Both the position numbers and the translations under genes were made by a program. From JACCTI01 sp051005695 (GTDB lineage: Bacteria; Verrucomicrobiota; Verrucomicrobiia; Chthoniobacterales; UBA10450), in contig JBPCJC010000033.1 of the NCBI GenBank assembly GCA_051005695.1, positions 1 through 16,444 of the forward strand: a stretch of DNA of 16,444 nucleotides, written 5' to 3'. Positions 13,477-16,444 of this stretch are shown one piece after another. The notes under the pieces are model-generated. The model had not been told where the DNA came from, did not search any database, and saw nothing but the letters and a program-made list of their open reading frames with translations. Each line of letters opens with the position of its first letter. Position 1 is the stretch's first letter.

Positions 13477-14853
13477 TTAGCTCTTCCTGCGGCGGAACTG
13501 CTGCGCACAAACCAAAATGCCAATGCCCATCAGCATGTAGGTTGCAGGCTCGGGGATTTGAGTGAGCACCGTGAAAGTTCCGGTGCCGTTGAATTGCGGC
13601 AAAACGTTCGGAGCACCACTGGTCGCACTTCCATAAACGCCCACGGGCTCTTGTGTCCCGGCCACTGTGAGGGAACCCACCAGATCGCTACCAGTGAAGT
13701 TGAGATTTACGGTGTCACCCGCAATCTGAATGTTTACATTGGCGGTGTCGGCGATGTAGTTATTCGTCGCGCCCTGAAGGGTCAGGATTACGGGGTTGGT
13801 CGAAAGGGTAATGTTCCCGCTGCCGAACGCTCCGTCGTGGGTCGCGATCACCGTCCCGTTACTAATGAAGGTGCCGCCCCCGTAGGTGTTCGAATTCGCC
13901 AACGTCAGGGTTCCAGTGCCGCTGTAGCTCAAGCTGGTGACGAGGGTGTTACCGACGTTGTTGTTCGTGATCACTCCATTAATCACGACAGTGCTGCTGC
14001 CGTTGATCGTCAGCGAGCGCGCAGCCGTGTTGCTGTCCGAGAGAAACACGGGACCATTCAAGATCGCGCCGCCCGTGTTGCTCACCGTGAGCGTCCGGCT
14101 GTTCGAACCAGAGCTGGTCACCGAGCCATTAAAGGTAAAGGCATTGCTGCCGCTCAAGGTGGTGCTTCCGCCCACGACGATGTTGTTGGCGATGGTGCGC
14201 GCCCCGCCGCCCGCTTGGAGTGTGCCCGTTGCCCCCACTGTGAATGTTCCCGCGCCAAGTGCATTATCGTTCCCGATGACGACCACTTCGCCCGCGCCGT
14301 CGATCGATCCGGTGGCGAACGAATTACTCCCGTTTAACTGAATCGTTCCGCCGCCTCTCAAACTGAGATTGACTGGCGCCACGTTTGAGATCGCACCATT
14401 TATCACCAAGGTGCCACCGGCAGCCTGGACAAACGTCGAGCCCGTGGTTGGCGCCAGGATTAGCGGCACATCAATCGTGTTAGTGCCCGAGGTATTGTCG
14501 GCGCGAATGGCGGCGGCACTGGAGTCCGAAGTGCCACTAGAGCCGCTGGTGCTCCGGCCCGTCAGCGTGAGCGTAATGCCAGCCGCAGCGGTAATATCGT
14601 AGCCCGAAGAAGCGGCACCCATAAAGTAGAGGCCAGAGTTCGAAAGCGAGGCGGTCAGCGCCGGCTGCGTAATCTCCGCTGCGGTGAACTCCCCAACGTC
14701 ACCGGTCGTCGGAGCGACGCCGCCTACCCAGCTTGCTCCGGCGTTGTAGTCAGTCCCGGTGTTGCCCCAAACTCTCGCTGCCGCCTGCGCGGATTGGCTG
14801 AGTAACAGACTCGTTAGGGCGATGGCAGCGAGGGAGATTGCGATTCTTTTCAT
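13477..14853 (-). CDS. PEP-CTERM sorting protein with autotransporter-type strand repeats
   Basis: With the ATG at 14853 the protein is 458 residues; the frame extends 21 codons further upstream but those residues are not signal-like. It starts with a signal peptide (MKRIAISLAAIALTSLLLSQ, then SAQA). A long Gly/Ser/Thr/Asn-rich beta-solenoid-like body follows, with at least one clear autotransporter-associated beta strand repeat (GTGTLTLANSNTYGGGTFIS). It ends with a PEP-CTERM tail: IPEPATYMLMGIGILVCA plus a basic RRRKS. PEP-CTERM tails are recognised by the exosortase system for cell-surface or extracellular-matrix placement. A purine-rich AAAGAAGAA precedes the ATG. The start region of such proteins (W-G-N-T-GTDYNAGASWVGG) is typical of verrucomicrobial surface proteins. 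The binding target is unknown. Confidence 0.92.
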   Translation of the reverse strand: MKRIAISLAAIALTSLLLSQSAQAAARVWGNTGTDYNAGASWVGGVAPTTGDVGEFTAAEITQPALTASLSNSGLYFMGAASSGYDITAAAGITLTLTGRSTSGSSGTSDSSAAAIRADNTSGTNTIDVPLILAPTTGSTFVQAAGGTLVINGAISNVAPVNLSLRGGGTIQLNGSNSFATGSIDGAGEVVVIGNDNALGAGTFTVGATGTLQAGGGARTIANNIVVGGSTTLSGSNAFTFNGSVTSSGSNSRTLTVSNTGGAILNGPVFLSDSNTAARSLTINGSSTVVINGVITNNNVGNTLVTSLSYSGTGTLTLANSNTYGGGTFISNGTVIATHDGAFGSGNITLSTNPVILTLQGATNNYIADTANVNIQIAGDTVNLNFTGSDLVGSLTVAGTQEPVGVYGSATSGAPNVLPQFNGTGTFTVLTQIPEPATYMLMGIGILVCAQQFRRRKS

Positions 14854-15045
14854 ACGTTCTTCTTTCGAATTATTTGAGAGACGCGCCACCTTGGCGATTG
14901 CGAGAAAGGCGGTCAAACCTTTTATGCAGATTTTCTCGTAACATCTCCGTGGCCGCTCTGCGCCTGGAAAAAACCGTCAGGTCTTCATTGTTCACCTATT
15001 CGCAGACTGCACTGGAGCGAGCGTCGGCGGCAGGTTTCGGAGAAT

Positions 15046-15801
15046 TCAGGGACGCGCCACCGAATCCGGCCGCGCTAAATCCGGAACTGCTTTGACGCCA
15101 AGAATGGAAACGATGGTCGGCGGGATGGCCGCTTTTTGGCGTCCGTCAATTTCCGTGACCTCGCCATTCTTCATATCGTTCATCGTGGCGCGATAATCGG
15201 AGTACATCCACTGCGAGTCGCGATAAACGAGCACAAGCACGAAGGGCGTGTGCCAAAGCGTTTCCTGAGTGCTCGGATCGACGGTGTCTTCCGCCCCGGT
15301 GATGGTGGCGGCCAAGAGCGCCGGAGGCACCGGCACGACGGTCTCAATCGCGTAGTAGACCGTGCTGTTGTGCGGGGTGGACGCGCGCGGGAGTTTTTCA
15401 ATGAGCTGAGCGAGGGCGGCCTTCGCTTTCTCGCGCAGCTTGGGGTCGGTCCTGGCGATGTCCCGGAACGAGGGGCCGGTGGCGCTCGGTTGCGACGGAA
15501 GCACCCGGGTCGCGGCGGAGGATGCGCTCGATTGGCTCAGCCGGAAGGCGATGGCGCAAACGACCAGGAAGACCAAGACGCCGGCGGTGATGAGACGAAC
15601 ATACTCCTGTCGCGAGGCCGTCTGCTCGGGTGGCTTCCAGGCTTCGGCGCCAAGAAGGGTTCCGAGGATTCCCCATTCCTCCAAGCCTTCGTACCAGTAG
15701 TGGTCCGTCAGTTGAAGCTCTCCAGAGCGCGCGAGATCACGAAGATCGGCCTGAGGATAGGTTCCCATTTCCACGCCATCACGCGCAATCCAGACGTCCA
15801 C
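15046..15801 (-). CDS. GYF_2 (DUF4339) domain membrane protein
   Basis: A 251-residue protein starting at a GTG. Residues 1-50 form a GYF_2 domain (IARDGVEMGTYPQADLRDLA, then LTDHYWYEGLEEW). These domains are thought to bind proline-rich or membrane partners and are common in large families in this phylum. A single membrane helix follows (about 69-88, RLITAGVLVFLVVCAIAFRL). The rest (about 110-251) is a soluble domain of unknown type with strand-rich stretches (TVYYAIETVVPVP, FVLVLVYRDSQWMYSDYR). The GYF part is probably cytoplasmic and the C-terminal domain periplasmic. The gap to the next gene downstream, the PEP-CTERM gene, is about 190 bases. Confidence 0.85.
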   Translation of the reverse strand: MDVWIARDGVEMGTYPQADLRDLARSGELQLTDHYWYEGLEEWGILGTLLGAEAWKPPEQTASRQEYVRLITAGVLVFLVVCAIAFRLSQSSASSAATRVLPSQPSATGPSFRDIARTDPKLREKAKAALAQLIEKLPRASTPHNSTVYYAIETVVPVPPALLAATITGAEDTVDPSTQETLWHTPFVLVLVYRDSQWMYSDYRATMNDMKNGEVTEIDGRQKAAIPPTIVSILGVKAVPDLARPDSVARP

Positions 15802-15860
15802 GAGGTGGGAGTGCTAACTGCTCCGGCGTCCGAAATCAATCTTCTGCGACCTCGCGGCGG

Positions 15861-15920
15861 CTATGCGTCGAGTGCAGTTTGCCAGGCGGGTGGCACTGGC
15901 GCATTAATGATGAACTTCAC
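15861..15920 (-). pseudogene. Relic of a DUF5615 toxin (PIN-like), N-terminus only
   Basis: From a GTG, 19 codons (VKFIINAPVPPAWQTALDA) resemble the start of DUF5615 proteins (M-K-F-L-x-D-A-x-L-P-P-x-L). The first acidic residue is replaced by Asn and the frame stops at once. The GTG overlaps the stop of the DUF433 relic (GTGA), the usual arrangement of this toxin-antitoxin pair. Confidence 0.5.
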
Positions 15921-16066
15921 GCGTGCGACAGGACGGCGTGGCCAGATTGTGCCGCGAAGCATTGAAAAGAAGCAGGGATGTCTTCGATTTCGAGATCGGG
16001 ATAATCACGGAGGATTTCCGCATCGGAGACGCCGGCAGCAAGAAGACTAACAAGTCCTGTTAGCAA
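15917..16066 (-). pseudogene. Relic of a DUF433 antitoxin
   Basis: The frame contains LLAAGVSDAEILRDYPDLEI and then EDI, matching the C-terminal half of DUF433 antitoxins (LLAAGMSEEEILEDYPxLTxEDI). The first half (the G-K-P-x-I-x-G-T-R-I part) and a normal start codon are missing; the frame is open back to the rsmE stop codon, with which it is in phase. The tail after ASFQCFAAQ has drifted. Such antitoxins normally neutralise the DUF5615 nuclease encoded just downstream. Confidence 0.6.
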
Positions 16067-16090
16067 ATCGGCGGTGCGGCGCCTTCCACA

Positions 16091-16444
16091 TTACCCCAGG
16101 AGTTCGTAGGAGAGGACGCTCAGGCAATAGATAGCGGCGGTTTCGACCCGGAGGATGATCGGGCCGAGGGTGATCGGGCGGCAGCCGTGGCTGCGCGCGA
16201 GATTTAATTCCGCGGGCGTGAAGTCGCCTTCCGGGCCCACGAGCATGAGGACGCTGGAGGGCCGATCCCCATGATCGATGAGGTAATCGCGCAGGATTTT
16301 TTTCAAAGGCAGCGCATCGCTTTGCAACGAGCCGATGAGCTGGAGTTGATGTGTCGCACCTGTAGCCACGGCCCTGCGGGCCGTGCTCTCCCACGATTCG
16401 CCACCCGCTTCCCGCGCGTCACCTTCGAGCACGGCCCGCAGGGC
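16091..16444 (-). CDS. rsmE: 16S rRNA (uracil1498-N3)-methyltransferase RsmE, C-terminal part (5' end outside the window)
   Basis: RsmE methylates U1498 of 16S rRNA using S-adenosylmethionine. The visible C-terminal part shows the SPOUT knot motifs: MLVGPEGDFTPAELNLARSH, then CRPITLGPIILRVETAAIYC, then LSVLSYELLG at the end. About 118 codons are in the window and the frame stays open to the edge, where the N-terminal part should continue. The segment 16362-16444 in this frame is a REP pair (encoding ESTARRAVATGA and ALRAVLEGDAREAGG), so the protein either carries a repeat-derived insert or is disrupted. The SPOUT core itself looks intact. Confidence 0.88.
   Translation of the reverse strand, partial: ALRAVLEGDAREAGGESWESTARRAVATGATHQLQLIGSLQSDALPLKKILRDYLIDHGDRPSSVLMLVGPEGDFTPAELNLARSHGCRPITLGPIILRVETAAIYCLSVLSYELLG
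16362..16386 (+). repeat. REP palindrome E, inside the rsmE frame
   Basis: GTAG head with arms CACGGCCC and GGGCCGTG around TGC, the same family as REPs A-D, 3.5 to 5 kb from the RAYT gene. It forms an inverted pair with REP F. Confidence 0.85.
16429..16444 (-). repeat. REP palindrome F, cut by the window edge
   Basis: GCACGGCCCGCAGGGC matches the first 16 bases of REP B. It is in inverse orientation to REP E with 42 bases between them, and continues beyond the window. Confidence 0.75.

Noticed and set aside
12641..13480. A + strand frame of 279 codons encoding SFPQPEP repeats and a GYF_2-like end
   Set aside because: It joins unrelated pieces (decayed sequence, minisatellite, GYF_2 relic) and ends through the terminator of the convergent gene; no ribosome binding site was seen.
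12690..13523. A minus-strand frame encoding TAPVE(E/G)R heptads
   Set aside because: The frame starts inside the end of the PEP-CTERM gene, crosses its terminator and stays open only because the minisatellite period is divisible by three. Kept as a finding, not as a gene.
13558..14337. A + strand open frame of 259 codons opposite the PEP-CTERM gene
   Set aside because: The minus strand shows a signal peptide, strand repeats, a PEP-CTERM tail and a terminator; the + frame is its shadow.
14854..14916. N-terminal extension of the PEP-CTERM protein and a TTGACC box as promoter
   Set aside because: The signal peptide starts naturally at 14853, and no convincing -10 box lies at the right distance from TTGACC.
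15136..16050. A + strand open frame of 304 codons over the GYF_2 gene
   Set aside because: The minus strand carries a recognisable GYF_2 domain and a membrane helix; the + frame has neither family features nor a ribosome binding site.
16047..16063. Hairpin CTAACA-AGTCC-TGTTAG after rsmE
   Set aside because: There is no T run on the relevant strand and it lies within the DUF433 relic frame; six pairs can arise by chance.

Overview
This window reads as a chromosome segment from a GC-rich Gram-negative bacterium, most likely a member of the Verrucomicrobiota (Spartobacteria/Chthoniobacterales-like). That placement is inferred from several traits seen together: a PEP-CTERM protein with autotransporter-type strand repeats, GYF_2 (DUF4339) proteins, a proline-rich protein with KKET-x-RI motifs, REP elements with their own RAYT transposase, and a style of integron attC site. 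No rRNA or other decisive marker gene is present.

Layout. (1) Positions 1-2456 are the distal part of a chromosomal integron: five complete gene cassettes, each one short + strand ORF followed by a 123-125 bp attC site, plus the end of a sixth attC at the left edge. The integrase gene and attI would lie to the left, outside the window. The cargo proteins are small and unrecognised except for a TonB-C-terminal-like protein; four of the five are predicted to be secreted or membrane-bound. Several ORFs start inside the attC core (GTTAGATG). (2) Positions 2457-2965 hold a non-mobile flank with the C-terminal relic of a TPR protein. (3) Positions 3182-8018 carry a compact housekeeping run on +: ftsK, a rodZ-like HTH-membrane protein and rimO, followed by a proline-rich tail-anchored protein and trxA. 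(4) A tRNA-Arg(CCG) on the minus strand, with a clear promoter, sits in front of rplS-rnhB-yraN, a conserved ribosome-linked order. The rplS-rnhB gap has been expanded by a tandem duplication of the rplS 3' end together with a GTCATCCCG-ended repeat element. (5) Positions 11514-12200 hold a RAYT (REP-associated tyrosine transposase) gene with two inverted pairs of its presumed REP palindromes. A third pair lies inside the rsmE reading frame at the right edge. (6) Positions 12201-13480 contain no convincing intact gene, but do contain sixteen copies of a 21-bp minisatellite and the N-terminal relic of a GYF_2 gene. (7) On the minus strand, from the right edge leftward: rsmE (5' end outside the window), a relic of a DUF433-DUF5615 toxin-antitoxin pair, a GYF_2 membrane protein, and a PEP-CTERM protein ending at a strong intrinsic terminator.

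How it works together. The core genes cover chromosome segregation (FtsK), cell shape (RodZ-like), ribosome modification and assembly (RimO, L19, RsmE), RNA/DNA hybrid removal (RNase HII) and redox balance (thioredoxin). The accessory layer is three kinds of mobile or repetitive DNA in 16 kb: integron cassettes, RAYT-driven REP pairs, and a second inverted-end repeat family. The most notable feature is the integron array, where coding starts and stops are fused to the recombination sites, followed by REP palindromes that are translated as part of two genes.
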